A stretch of 64,000 bases of DNA from HyVt-477 sp965224605 (GCA_965224605.1 CBDCZP010000006.1:266186-330185), one strand, 5' to 3'; counted from the first letter of the stretch, positions 1 through 9,025 are shown. A program made the numbers and translations. Notes: generated from the letters alone by a model not told the origin.

Positions 1-260
1 TGATAGCTATTCGTGAAGAAATGACTAAAGTACAAAAAGGTGAATGGGATTTAGAGGATAATCCCTTAGTGAATGCGCCTCACACACTGATAGACATCAG
101 TAAAGAATGGACACATCCCTATAGCATTAACGAAGCTATATTCCCTAAAGGCGTTATCGCAACTCGCAAATATTGGCCGACCGTCAATCGTGTGGATAAC
201 GTGTATGGTGATCGCAATCTGATATGCTCATGCCCTTCAATTGATACCTATAGAGACTAA
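1..260 (+). CDS. gcvP: Glycine dehydrogenase (decarboxylating), C-terminal end (partial)
   Basis: This is the C-terminal end of the P protein of the glycine cleavage system, the PLP enzyme that decarboxylates glycine and passes the aminomethyl group to the H protein. The frame is open from the first base, so the gene begins upstream of the window. The tail shows the family signature: EDNPLVNAPH, then KYWPTVNRVDNVYGDRNLIC and CSCPSIDTYRD, matching the C-terminus of E. coli-type GcvP. Only about 85 residues are visible, so the lysine that binds PLP is outside the window. Identification is from residue-level recognition of a very conserved tail. Confidence 0.93.
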   Translation, partial: IAIREEMTKVQKGEWDLEDNPLVNAPHTLIDISKEWTHPYSINEAIFPKGVIATRKYWPTVNRVDNVYGDRNLICSCPSIDTYRD

Positions 261-678
261 CCCCTCTAGTAAAGTGAAGGCATATTGCTGATTAGCGATG
301 TGTCTCAAAGTCGGGCTAAAAAATGACAAGAAGCATCGGGCTAAAACTAAGTCATCATCACTCTATCGCTGAACCTAACCGCTGTAGCACGCTACAAACA
401 TAGACCATTCAACTGAACACGCGAATACGAATAATACCCTGTCAAAATTTACAGACAAAGGTTGGCTACGCCCTTCTTGTATCAGTATTTAGTACACATA
501 AGTTACAACTTAGGTTTAGCGAATTCCGTTTTCAGATGGTTGCTAACTTCTGAAGTTTAGCCCACCTCAGTGATTAAGGTGAGAGGAGTCCAATTATTCT
601 TAATCTAGTATAAACCCATGAAATCATGTAGCCTCTCAAAAAAGATTAATGATTCAGAACTTTAATTAAACAATAACA
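261..678. other. 418-bp intergenic region, no gene seen
   Basis: No convincing coding frame lies between gcvP and the protease gene. An 11-bp direct repeat, TCGGGCTAAAA, occurs at 311-321 and 336-346. A small CACCT/AGGTG stem lies near 563-585. No clear terminator with a T-run and no confident promoter were identified. Confidence 0.4.
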
Positions 679-1938
679 ATGAAAAAATTGCTCGTTACTT
701 TGCTTGTAAATCTACTATTAATCAGTGCTGTTCACGCGGTACAGGATAGTATTGATATTTATTCTGATACTGACAAATCCGTCTTCCAAATTAGAGTAGT
801 GCATAAACAAACAGGGAAGAAATCGAGTATAGGCTCTGGTTTCATCGTCGTGGCTCCTAATATACTTGCTACCAATTTTCATGTCGTCAGTGGTTTTGTC
901 AATGAGCCGGACAAATATGTGCTCGAATATTTATCAAAAGACGGTAAGAAAGGAAGTGTGCGAATCCTCGATTTGGATATAACCCATGATCTGGCGGTGC
1001 TGGAAGCCGATACTAATTTAGGACCTCCTCTAGAAATTACTGATATACCCGATAAAGGTGCACGCCTGTTTTCTTTGGGGAATCCTCTGGATTTGGGTTT
1101 TTCCATCGTCGAAGGTGTTAATAACGGCATTATGAAAAACAGTGAGGAAAAAAACATTCTGGTTTCGGGGAGCTTAAACCCCGGCATGAGTGGTGGTCCT
1201 ACTTTAAATGAGGAAGGCAAAGTTATTGGGATCAATGTGGCGACATCCGGTAACGAAATCAGTTTTTTAGTCTCGGCAGAACATTTAGTTAAAATACTGG
1301 AAAGACTGAAAAGTCGTGACTTCAAAGCTGCCAATGATATTTATGCACTTATCTCGGAACAGCTAGTACAAAATTCACAAGAGAAAATGGATCGCGTACT
1401 CAAACATGAATGGGGTGTGACGAAAATAGGCAAATTCAATGTGCCCTCGGAATTATTTGAAACCTATCGTTGTTGGGATGCAAGCCCAAATTTCAAGAAA
1501 GAAGTTCTTTATAGCTTAACCTCCTCAAGCTGTACCAATGAGTACAATATATTCCTTTCGGGTTCACTTGAAGTCGGCGGACTTGCGTATGAATATCATT
1601 GGCTGGAAACTGAAAAGCTATCGCCTTCCAGATTCTACAAAGCAGCCTATGAAAAATTAAATGACAGCGTCCCACCCAGCAATGCGGGCAAAGAGGATGT
1701 TACTAATTTCGCTTGCACCACACGCTTCATCAACGTATCCAATGTGGATTTCAAAGCAACTATTTGTCGTCGAGACTATTTGAAATACGCCGGTTTAAGT
1801 GATGTGCTAACAACGATCGCCATGGTGGGACGAAAAAAACAAGGGTTTATTTTTAATCTTGATTTAGTGGGTACAGACTTTAGTTCTGCGATGGACTTAC
1901 TGCAAAAGATGTTGGAGAAAATAACATGGCAACATTAA
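679..1938 (+). CDS. Secreted trypsin-like (S1C/HtrA-type) serine protease without PDZ domain
   Basis: The 419-residue protein begins with a signal peptide (MKKLLVTLLV..AVHA, about residues 1-20), so it should act in the periplasm. The trypsin-fold catalytic triad is visible: His68 in TNFHVV, Asp104 in THDLAVLEAD and Ser171 in NPGMSGGP. This is the arrangement of HtrA/DegP-family proteases, but no PDZ domain follows. Instead about 200 residues of unrecognised C-terminal sequence are present. The stop lies inside the next gene (13-bp overlap), so translation is probably coupled to the FHA membrane protein. Substrate unknown. No good ribosome-binding site precedes the ATG. Confidence 0.82.
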   Translation: MKKLLVTLLVNLLLISAVHAVQDSIDIYSDTDKSVFQIRVVHKQTGKKSSIGSGFIVVAPNILATNFHVVSGFVNEPDKYVLEYLSKDGKKGSVRILDLDITHDLAVLEADTNLGPPLEITDIPDKGARLFSLGNPLDLGFSIVEGVNNGIMKNSEEKNILVSGSLNPGMSGGPTLNEEGKVIGINVATSGNEISFLVSAEHLVKILERLKSRDFKAANDIYALISEQLVQNSQEKMDRVLKHEWGVTKIGKFNVPSELFETYRCWDASPNFKKEVLYSLTSSSCTNEYNIFLSGSLEVGGLAYEYHWLETEKLSPSRFYKAAYEKLNDSVPPSNAGKEDVTNFACTTRFINVSNVDFKATICRRDYLKYAGLSDVLTTIAMVGRKKQGFIFNLDLVGTDFSSAMDLLQKMLEKITWQH

Positions 1939-2912
1939 TTGTAGAAACACATGCGCGTGGAGTAAGCCACTACCACCCGGTTGATACAGAGGCCGCCACA
2001 ATAGGCAGAGCGCTAAATAATGATATCATTTTGTCAGATTTGTCGGTCTCTCCTCAGCATCTAAAAATTGAACGCGAAGAATCTGGCTCATTTCTTGTTA
2101 CCAATCTATCCGATGAAAATGGTACTCGAATCAACAAACAAAAATTAAATGTAGGGGAAGGACGTAAAATTCAGTTGCCTACAGAATTATGGCTGGGTAG
2201 TAGCAAAATCCGTTTATTAGACGCAGATATGCCAGTTGAGGCTACGCGTGTACGTGAATGCACGGGCTTCTTTTGCCTCTATACGAGTCCGGTGTGGGCA
2301 ACGGTCTTGTTAATGGCCGCATTGGGCATGTTTCTTTTCGATCAGTTTATGAGTACTTCGATGAGCAGGTCTATTGGCCATTATGTTGATGCCAGTTTTA
2401 CCTCAATGTTATATTTACTAGGCTTTTTTCTGGTTGTGGCCGGGATTAGCCGTCTGGCTGCACACCGTTGGGATATTGTGCCAGCTATTAGCGTTGCATC
2501 GTTGTTGTTCCTTGTCCCGCAGGTTGTTGAATATGCAGGTCACTTTGTCAGTTATTTTTTCTCTTCCGACTCCTTTAGAGTGATTAGTTTGAATCTGGTT
2601 AATTTTTTATTGCTCCCCTTGCTGATTACCCTATTTATGATGAGAATCGCACACTCTCCCCTGTTATCTGCGGCGGGGGTGTCTTTGTTAGTTAGTGCTC
2701 CTTTTATGGCCTATCAAGCTTCTGATTTCGTCAAAGAATTAACACGACCAGATTTTTCTCCTTTACCTACTTATGACCAAAACCTCAGCTCGCTGGATTT
2801 CAGACAGCAAAATACCATACGTATTAGTGATTTTATTCAACACGCAGAAGAGAAGTTGGCGCAGACAGTTCTCACTGAGTTAGATAGAAAAAGTACAGAG
2901 GTGGAAAAGTAA
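1926..2912 (+). CDS. FHA-domain membrane protein
   Basis: The protein has 328 residues. Residues about 3-98 form a forkhead-associated (FHA) domain: GR at 27-28, SVSPQH at 41-45 and NGTRIN at 65-70 are the phosphothreonine-binding loop motifs. About five hydrophobic segments follow (near 123-139, 161-177, 187-208, 222-239 and 246-264), then a polar tail. FHA domains read phosphothreonine, so this is probably a cytoplasmic sensor fused to a membrane anchor. The gene overlaps the protease gene by 13 bp and abuts the next gene, which suggests one transcript. No Ser/Thr kinase is visible in the window, so its partner is unknown. Confidence 0.8.
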   Translation: MATLIVETHARGVSHYHPVDTEAATIGRALNNDIILSDLSVSPQHLKIEREESGSFLVTNLSDENGTRINKQKLNVGEGRKIQLPTELWLGSSKIRLLDADMPVEATRVRECTGFFCLYTSPVWATVLLMAALGMFLFDQFMSTSMSRSIGHYVDASFTSMLYLLGFFLVVAGISRLAAHRWDIVPAISVASLLFLVPQVVEYAGHFVSYFFSSDSFRVISLNLVNFLLLPLLITLFMMRIAHSPLLSAAGVSLLVSAPFMAYQASDFVKELTRPDFSPLPTYDQNLSSLDFRQQNTIRISDFIQHAEEKLAQTVLTELDRKSTEVEK

Positions 2913-3620
2913 ATGCCAACACTACTTGTCACGGGAGCTAATCGAGGGTTAGGGCTAGAGTTATGTAAACAATGTTTGGCTGATGGCTGGACAATCCACG
3001 CATGTTGTCGCAGCCCAAGTAATGCCAGTCAGTTGATTTCTTTGGCAGAGGCATCAAAAAAAGATAAAACCAACAAGCTGTTCATTCATCCGCTGGATGT
3101 GCGTAATGCTCAACAATTGGAAAACCTTCAAGCGGCACTAAAAAACAAGCCTGTAGATGTACTGTTTAATAACGCAGGTGTGCATGCCAGAGGTGCCTCA
3201 GAATTTGGTCGTTGTGATGATGATGCTTGGGAAGAGGCGGTACAGGTCAATCTATTAGCACCGATGAAAATGATGGAATGCTTTGTTGATAATGTTGCCA
3301 GTAGTCAGATGAAGATTATCGCTAATGTTAGTAGCAAAATGGGTAGTATGACTGATAATAGCTCGGGTGGTAGCTATGCTTATAGAGCTACGAAAGCTGC
3401 ATTGAATGCTGTAACCGTTAGTGCTGCTCAGGATTTGAAGCATCGGGATATTCTCGTAATGCTTTTGCACCCCGGTTGGGTACGAACCGATATGGGTGGC
3501 CCGCATGGCGAATTATCGGTTGAGCAAGCAGTTACCCTGTTGAGAAAACTCATTGGTACGGCTGATCTGAGTGATAGTGGCAAGTTCCTTGATATTGATG
3601 GAACTGAAATTCCTTGGTAA
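2913..3620 (+). CDS. Short-chain dehydrogenase/reductase (SDR), CsgA-like
   Basis: A classical SDR oxidoreductase of 235 residues. The NAD(P)-binding motif TGANRGLGLE is at residues 7-16, NNAG at 86-89, serines at 140-141 in NVSSKMG, and the catalytic YxxxK as Tyr157-Lys161 in YRATKAALN. The sequence resembles the C-factor/CsgA-like carbonyl reductase subgroup, but the substrate is unknown. The start codon follows the FHA gene's stop with no gap, so the protease, FHA protein and SDR form a tight three-gene unit. The next gene is convergent, 27 bp away. Confidence 0.85.
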   Translation: MPTLLVTGANRGLGLELCKQCLADGWTIHACCRSPSNASQLISLAEASKKDKTNKLFIHPLDVRNAQQLENLQAALKNKPVDVLFNNAGVHARGASEFGRCDDDAWEEAVQVNLLAPMKMMECFVDNVASSQMKIIANVSSKMGSMTDNSSGGSYAYRATKAALNAVTVSAAQDLKHRDILVMLLHPGWVRTDMGGPHGELSVEQAVTLLRKLIGTADLSDSGKFLDIDGTEIPW

Positions 3621-3647
3621 TTGCCTTTCCGAGCTATATATGTGGGC

Positions 3648-4562
3648 TTATAAAGGCTGCGTGTAAGTCCTGAGTCGATTCTTCCACCCAGGCAGCCATC
3701 TTCTTTCGTTGTTTGCTCTAGGCGCATTATCAAGTCTACGCTCCAGCACATAACGAGTCGCTTTAGCAAATTCCTGTAATGCTTGTGGCCCCGCATTGAC
3801 TGGCCTCATTTCCTGAAGTGCTTGTGATAATCCCCAGCCTTTTTCATTGTACCGTTCGGTGGGTTTTAGACCCGTACCCTTAAAATTAATATAATCAATT
3901 AAGGGATACCAACCACCAGGTGATTTGGCTAAAGCATTGTAGTTATTAATCATAAGCTGACGCTTATTGGCAGGTGCTTGTCGTACTATTGCGGGGATGG
4001 ACTGGTGAATGCGATCAAAGAAAAACAAGGTTTGAAGTTCTTTGGTATTTAATAAGATACGCTTTAGTTCGCGTACTTCTGGATCGTTTTGTGATTGCAA
4101 AAAAGCCTGTTTATTAGGCCATGGCGCACCTCGCTGTCGGGCGCTTAACAGCCAGCCGGGTATCCGCACATTATGTTGTTGAAGATAATCAATCAGACTA
4201 GGAAAGGTTTCATCAAAGCGCTTGTGAGGTACATTGGGATACCAGATAAAATGGCCAATGCCCAGTGATACAAAATGTTCATTGTCATTCCATATCATCA
4301 GGTTTTCCGGCTTTGAAGAGGCTTCGTTGAAATATATCCGGTTGCTAATTACCTGTAATTCACGCTCAGATAACTGCGGTCGCTTAACACCTTTGGGATA
4401 GGGTATAGGTTTTTTAGGAATCACTCCGACTCGTTTGGGTTCCGCTTCAGGAATATTCGGTTCCGCTTCGGGAATGCCGGAACAAGATGACAGCATGAAA
4501 ATAGAAATTAATCCGGCTACTAATCCAGTAACCAGTCTAAGTGCAGTGGCATGATATTCCAT
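3648..4562 (-). CDS. Conserved lipoprotein of unknown function
   Basis: A 304-residue protein with a signal sequence and lipobox (MLSSC, lipidated Cys27), so it is probably outer-membrane or periplasmic. Just after the lipobox is a short duplicated peptide, IPEAEPN/IPEAEPK. The body contains FVSLGIGHFIWYP and ends in a basic tail with WLPGWKNR. I recall similar gammaproteobacterial lipoproteins without a function. The GIGHFIWYP segment may be part of an active site, but that is a guess. Its gene is convergent with the SDR gene and faces away from the next plus-strand gene. Confidence 0.6.
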   Translation of the reverse strand: MEYHATALRLVTGLVAGLISIFMLSSCSGIPEAEPNIPEAEPKRVGVIPKKPIPYPKGVKRPQLSERELQVISNRIYFNEASSKPENLMIWNDNEHFVSLGIGHFIWYPNVPHKRFDETFPSLIDYLQQHNVRIPGWLLSARQRGAPWPNKQAFLQSQNDPEVRELKRILLNTKELQTLFFFDRIHQSIPAIVRQAPANKRQLMINNYNALAKSPGGWYPLIDYINFKGTGLKPTERYNEKGWGLSQALQEMRPVNAGPQALQEFAKATRYVLERRLDNAPRANNERRWLPGWKNRLRTYTQPL

Positions 4563-4678
4563 TTTAATTCCTTATAAAGCGTATAAACCAGCAATCCTGC
4601 TATTTAGTGTAGCAGAATAGAGCTAGTTATGAACCAAGAAGTATTTTTAGCTATATTTCAATTTCACAGTCTGGCTTC

Positions 4679-4703
4679 TTAAGGAAGCTCTGATTAAGTC
4701 TGA
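4679..4703. repeat. End fragment of the dispersed MITE-like element
   Basis: The sequence AAGGAAGCTCTGATTAAGTC followed by TGA matches the terminal repeat of the element present at 7929-8060, 15047-15179 and 19536-19804. The rest of the element is not recognisable here, so this looks like a solo end or a decayed copy. It lies in the 328-bp gap 4563-4890, which otherwise holds only a CTGCTA/TAGCAG stem near 4595-4612. Confidence 0.5.
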
Positions 4704-4890
4704 TCGTTTGTTCTTGAAAAAGATACGCGCATCAAGCTTAGGTTCTTGTTCAATAGCTCTCTATGATATATTAGGGTTCGTTATTTAGTGCAATACGTTT
4801 ATGAAATAATGGGTCAGAATAAAGATAAGATAAACTTCATCAGAATCTTGATGGCGTGATGGATGGCGCAAAACTTGGAGAAGAAGTAAT

Positions 4891-5685
4891 ATGAATGGTA
4901 GAGATATCATAAAAAAAATATCATTGTTAATGCTCATGTTTGGAGCCTTGTTGATTCTACTAAACTTGCTTGGATATGTGGTTGCGCCAAACGTTCTCGA
5001 TGAGAAATTCTCCCAACAACCCAAACAAGATGGGATACCCGGCTATGCGTTCCAAACTCATGACACATCACTGCTGATTGATATGTTAGAGAAGCCAATG
5101 GCTAAATTTGATTTGGAGAAAGTGAATAATGAAATATTCGGAGCGATTGTACATACCGATAGAAGACGAATTCAGCCCTATGAAAACTGGCTCTTATGGC
5201 TTGCTGGAAAAATGTATAAACCGCTCGCCAGAACCCAGAGCCCAGCAAGAATAGTGTCGGGTGAAGGTGCATTTTGTTCGGAGGTTGCTGCGGTAATGAA
5301 TCATGTCGCCACTCTCAATGGTTATCAGGCTAGATTTATTGAGCTGAACGGGCACGTTGTCTCTGAAGTGCTAACAGAAACAGGTTGGCGTGTAGCCGAT
5401 GCTGATTATGGCGTGACTTATCCAGTGGGTATTAAGGTCTTGGAAGGTGAAGAAGGTTCCCGTTTAATAAGACAGGCATTACTAAGCAGAGGGTACAACG
5501 AAGATAATATAGTGGGGTACACCAAGCTGGTTCAATCCCCTGAGGATAATGAAATTTTGAGCGTGGGTATGGCGATGAGCCCTCGTTTGTACCTAGTTGA
5601 AACGACCACTGAAGTACTTAAATGGATTATTCCGTTATTGGCAATTATCCTCGGGGTTATAGGAATTAAAAGGCACCGTTCTTGA
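4891..5685 (+). CDS. Membrane-anchored transglutaminase-like cysteine protein
   Basis: A 264-residue protein with hydrophobic segments near both ends (about residues 9-31 and 240-258), so the middle probably sits outside the cytoplasm. The central region has a Cys-His-Asp pattern like the transglutaminase/cysteine-protease fold: Cys129 in GEGAFCSEVAAVM, His155 in LNGHVVSEV and Asp170 or Asp172 in VADADYG. A purine-rich ribosome-binding site (GGAGAAG) precedes the ATG. It could be a protease, amidase or crosslinking enzyme. Neighbours give no clue: a lipoprotein gene lies divergently and proB converges. Confidence 0.6.
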   Translation: MNGRDIIKKISLLMLMFGALLILLNLLGYVVAPNVLDEKFSQQPKQDGIPGYAFQTHDTSLLIDMLEKPMAKFDLEKVNNEIFGAIVHTDRRRIQPYENWLLWLAGKMYKPLARTQSPARIVSGEGAFCSEVAAVMNHVATLNGYQARFIELNGHVVSEVLTETGWRVADADYGVTYPVGIKVLEGEEGSRLIRQALLSRGYNEDNIVGYTKLVQSPEDNEILSVGMAMSPRLYLVETTTEVLKWIIPLLAIILGVIGIKRHRS

Positions 5686-5717
5686 AATGACTTAAACTTG
5701 ATTACGCCTTGCCTAAA

Positions 5718-6845
5718 TTAATGGATAACTAAGTTATTTCTGTGAATGAGTTCAGCCTCATCAACATAGCCCAGAGCTTCTTCTATATTATGACTAGATA
5801 ATCCTAGAATTTTTAGACATTCTGAATAGGAATAGTTCGTAACCCCACGGGCAATAATCGCACCTTGGGAATTGATGCAGCTCACTACATCGCCACGTTC
5901 AAATTGCCCGGTTACATGGGTAACTCCAACCGATAAAAGACTCCTGCCTTTTTCTTGAATAGCTTTTTCAGCACCAGTATCAATGGTAAGTTCCCCGGTA
6001 ACATTGGTTTGATGAGATATCCATTGTTTTCGTGCTGTAAGTGGCTCGCAATCAGCTGTTAACAGGGTGCCAAGGTTTTCACCTTCCATTATACGCGTGA
6101 GTACATTTTTTTCCGCCCCAGGAGCGATGATAGTTGTGCAGCCGGAACGTGCAGCGGAGCGGGCGGCCAGTACTTTAGTTCTCATTCCTCCTGTGCCCAC
6201 AGCTGTTCCCGCTGAGCCAGCAAAGTCAAGTAGTTCAGGGTTGTTAGCTGAATCTAGGGAAATGAGTTTGGCATCTGATGATTCCCGTGGATCCTTGTCA
6301 TAAAGACCGGCTTGGTCGGTAAGGATGATTAACAGGTCTGCATCAATCAGGTTGGCAACCATGGCGGCTAAGGTATCATTGTCCCCCAGCCTGATTTCTT
6401 CCAAGGCAACCGTGTCATTCTCATTGACAATTGGAATAGCTCCCAGTTTTAATAGAGTATGTAAGGTACTTCGCGCATTCAGGTAGCGCTGGCGATTACT
6501 AAAATCATCATGGGTCAGTAGTATTTGAGCTGTTTGAAATTGATGTATCTCGAAACTTTGCTGATAAGTTTGAATCAGACCCGCCTGACCGATAGCGGCA
6601 GCGGCTTGAAGTTCATGCAACGCTTTGGGGCGTACCTCCCAGCCCATGCGACTCATGCCTTCTGCTACTGAACCAGAAGAAACCAGAATAATTTCTACGT
6701 TGGAGTTTTTAATGGTGGCGAGTTGCTTAACCCAGTCTTTGATTGCCGGAATATCCAGACCCTTGCCATTTTGCGTCAGTAATGCGCTGCCAATCTTGAT
6801 GACGCAGCGCTTAGTCTTTTTGATAAGCGAAGATCGTTTATTCAT
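5718..6845 (-). CDS. proB: Glutamate 5-kinase
   Basis: Phosphorylates L-glutamate at the gamma-carboxyl, the first step of proline synthesis. The 375-residue length fits the two-domain form. The amino acid kinase domain has CVIKIGSALLT near the start, VSSGSVAEGM, NENDTV and the GTGGMRTK nucleotide site. A C-terminal PUA domain (RKQWIS.., then GDVVSCIN, IIARGVTNYS) follows. The start overlaps the end of obgE by 8 bp, so the two are co-transcribed and probably translationally coupled, an order seen in many gammaproteobacteria. proA is not nearby. Confidence 0.95.
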   Translation of the reverse strand: MNKRSSLIKKTKRCVIKIGSALLTQNGKGLDIPAIKDWVKQLATIKNSNVEIILVSSGSVAEGMSRMGWEVRPKALHELQAAAAIGQAGLIQTYQQSFEIHQFQTAQILLTHDDFSNRQRYLNARSTLHTLLKLGAIPIVNENDTVALEEIRLGDNDTLAAMVANLIDADLLIILTDQAGLYDKDPRESSDAKLISLDSANNPELLDFAGSAGTAVGTGGMRTKVLAARSAARSGCTTIIAPGAEKNVLTRIMEGENLGTLLTADCEPLTARKQWISHQTNVTGELTIDTGAEKAIQEKGRSLLSVGVTHVTGQFERGDVVSCINSQGAIIARGVTNYSYSECLKILGLSSHNIEEALGYVDEAELIHRNNLVIH

Positions 6846-7845
6846 CGCGATCCAAATGTTGCATGATTTGATAGCGAAGTTCTTTAGTGCCTTGTCCGGT
6901 AACCGCAGAAATAGGGAAGACTCGACCGTTCCAGTTAAGCTCCTTGATTAACTCATCACAAAACTGCTGTTGCATGTCTGCTGGTAGCACGTCAATTTTG
7001 TTAATAACTAACCAACGCTCGCGTCCACCCAGTTCTTCACTATATTTGATCAGTTCTTTTTCAATAACGCGAACCGCATTAACCGGACTGCTTTCATCCT
7101 CAGGGTCAACATCAACAAGATGTAATAGAAGTTGGGTTCGCGATAGATGTTTTAGGAACTGAATGCCTAATCCAGCGCCCTCAGCGGCGCCCTCAACAAG
7201 CCCAGGTATGTCCGCTACCACAAAGCTCTTGTGAGTGCCCACATAGACAACTCCCAAGTTGGGATATAACGTCGTAAAGGGGTAATTAGCAATTTTCGGT
7301 TTAGCAGATGAGATAGCACTAATCAGCGTCGATTTTCCAGCATTGGGTAAACCCAGTAATCCGACATCGGCTAGCACTTTCATTTCGAGTCGCAAATGTC
7401 GCAGCTCGCCTTCAGTTCCGGGTTTGGTTTCTCGTGGTGCGCGATTGGTTGAACTTTTATAACGCAAGTTGCCCAAGCCATGGAAACCACCTCTGGCAAC
7501 CAATAGCTTTTGGTCTTTGATCAGGTCACCAATTTGTTCATCGGTTTCATCATCATGAACGATTGTGCCGATAGGTACAGGGATAACAATATCTTCCCCT
7601 CCTGCACCCGTCATGTTTCTGCTTGCGCCATTTTTTCCGCGTTGTGCTTCAAATAGACGAATATGCCGAAAATCTGCCAACGTGCTTTGGTTTTCATCGC
7701 CTATGAGATAGACGCTCCCACCATCGCCACCATCGCCGCCATCAGGGCCGCCGTACTCGATGTATTTTTCACGACGAAAGCTGGCGCAACCATTTCCTCC
7801 GTCACCGGCTTTTACTTTGATGGTTGCTTCATCGACAAATTTCAT
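6838..7845 (-). CDS. obgE: Obg family GTPase
   Basis: An essential ribosome-associated GTPase linked to 50S assembly and the stringent response. Residues 1-158 are the glycine-rich Obg fold (GGDGGDGG stretch near 36-43). The G domain follows with G1 GLPNAGKST at 165-173, a YPFTTL switch motif, G3 DIPGLVEGA and G4 NKID. The length of 335 residues is short for the family, with little of the variable C-terminal tail. It lies downstream of rplU-rpmA on the same strand, the usual order, but here a terminator and a MITE-like element separate them. Confidence 0.96.
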   Translation of the reverse strand: MKFVDEATIKVKAGDGGNGCASFRREKYIEYGGPDGGDGGDGGSVYLIGDENQSTLADFRHIRLFEAQRGKNGASRNMTGAGGEDIVIPVPIGTIVHDDETDEQIGDLIKDQKLLVARGGFHGLGNLRYKSSTNRAPRETKPGTEGELRHLRLEMKVLADVGLLGLPNAGKSTLISAISSAKPKIANYPFTTLYPNLGVVYVGTHKSFVVADIPGLVEGAAEGAGLGIQFLKHLSRTQLLLHLVDVDPEDESSPVNAVRVIEKELIKYSEELGGRERWLVINKIDVLPADMQQQFCDELIKELNWNGRVFPISAVTGQGTKELRYQIMQHLDRDE

Positions 7846-7928
7846 AGAGGTTCAACTTTTTTGAGGTGTCACAGAAGGGTCTGTAACTATTTGTATCTTT
7901 ATTGACTGACTTTCCACCCATCCATTAT

Positions 7929-8060
7929 CAAGGAATCTCTGATGAAGTCCGAATCCTCTGGAAGCGATGCTGTAGTTCGGCCTAAGGTGTTGATTCCAAG
8001 CGTCGTATGGCGAGCCTGAGGCTCACTTCCAGTAAAACATGACTTAATTCAGGTTCCTAA
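7929..8060. repeat. MITE-like dispersed element, copy A
   Basis: A roughly 130-bp element with imperfect terminal inverted repeats: the left end AAGGAATCTCTGATGAAGTC mirrors the right end read on the opposite strand, TTAGGAACCTGAATTAAGTC. An inner inverted pair CTGGAAG/CTTCCAG is also present. Related copies are at 15047-15179 and 19536-19804. There is no coding capacity, so any mobility would be in trans. It sits between rpmA and obgE and would be transcribed as part of their spacer. Confidence 0.75.
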
Positions 8061-8140
8061 TGATGTGTGGGAACACAATGTATCGATGGAATGTGTCAAT
8101 GGAAAGCTTAGTGGATTATTACAGAATAGTTAAGACTAGA

Positions 8141-8164
8141 AAAGCCCCGACAAGGCGGGGCTTT
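8141..8164 (-). terminator. Intrinsic terminator after rpmA
   Basis: A perfect GC-rich stem, AAAGCCCCG/CGGGGCTTT, with a 6-nt loop. On the minus strand it ends in CTTTT, about 60 bp downstream of the rpmA stop. It suggests that rplU-rpmA and obgE-proB are largely separate transcription units. Confidence 0.8.
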
Positions 8165-8226
8165 AAGATGTTCTTAGTAAATTATAAAATTGATGAGTTC
8201 ATTGCGGAACACATCATTTTAAATTT

Positions 8227-8499
8227 TTACGCAGCTACTGCTTCTGTAGCGGTAATGCTGACGTATCTACGCTTACGAGGGCCTTTAACTTCAAAACGTA
8301 CTTCACCATCTGCTTTTGCAAATAGCGTATGGTCTTTACCACAACCTACGTTCTCACCAGGGTGAAACTGTGTGCCGCGTTGACGAACAAGAATGTTGCC
8401 CGCTTTAACCACTTGGCCGCCGAAACGTTTTACACCCAGGCGCTTTGATACTGAATCGCGACCGTTGCGGGTACTACCGCCTGCTTTTTTATGTGCCAT
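8227..8499 (-). CDS. rpmA: 50S ribosomal protein L27
   Basis: A component of the large ribosomal subunit whose N-terminus reaches the peptidyl transferase centre. The 90-residue protein has the family start MAHKKAGGSTRNGRDS, then RLGVKRFGGQ and VRQRGTQFHPG. It follows rplU by 63 bp on the same strand, the standard operon. No leader peptide of the kind cleaved off in Firmicutes is present. Confidence 0.97.
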   Translation of the reverse strand: MAHKKAGGSTRNGRDSVSKRLGVKRFGGQVVKAGNILVRQRGTQFHPGENVGCGKDHTLFAKADGEVRFEVKGPRKRRYVSITATEAVAA

Positions 8500-8562
8500 A
8501 TCTTCTTCTAAACCTATTTATTAGTGCTAGTCATTTAACTAACAAAAAAACCTACTAGAGTC

Positions 8563-8874
8563 CTAAGCAGAAATACCAGTGATTTCTACTCGTGTCAGGT
8601 ATTGACGGTGACCTGTGCGTTTTTGATGATGCTTACGACGTTTGAACTTGATGATTTCAATTTTCTTGCCGCGCTTCTGTTCCTGAATGGTACCTGTTAC
8701 TTTGCCGCCATCAATGAAAGGAGTGCCGATTTTGACATCTTCACCTTCACCGACCATAAGAATCTCTTCGAAGTCTACTGTAGCGCCTTCTTCTAAATCT
8801 AATTTTTCTATTTCGATCACATCACCCTCGGCAACGCGATACTGCTTTCCACCTGTTTTTATAACAGCGTACAT
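8563..8874 (-). CDS. rplU: 50S ribosomal protein L21
   Basis: Binds 23S rRNA in the large subunit. The start was chosen at MYAVIKTGGKQYRV, giving 103 residues, the family's usual length. GGAGAATTATC immediately upstream supplies the ribosome-binding site. The frame stays open for 25 further codons upstream, but that sequence is not L21-like. Family signatures include GGKQYRV and KFKRRKHHQKRTGHRQ near the C-terminus. The gene is divergent from argD across a 264-bp gap. Confidence 0.96.
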   Translation of the reverse strand: MYAVIKTGGKQYRVAEGDVIEIEKLDLEEGATVDFEEILMVGEGEDVKIGTPFIDGGKVTGTIQEQKRGKKIEIIKFKRRKHHQKRTGHRQYLTRVEITGISA

Positions 8875-9025
8875 GATAATTCTCCAAAAATGCCCCATGA
8901 AAAAGGGAGCGGTATTGTAAAACCCCTTCTCCCAAGAGTCAAACATCATTCGGATTTATTTTGCAAGAATAATGATGCTTAAAATATCTGGAATATGGCG
9001 TTAATTGGTACTCATATCTGTTGGT

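Noticed and set aside
311..346. Direct repeat of TCGGGCTAAAA as a CRISPR-like or regulatory array
   Set aside because: Only two copies, 25 bp apart, with no further units or cas genes.
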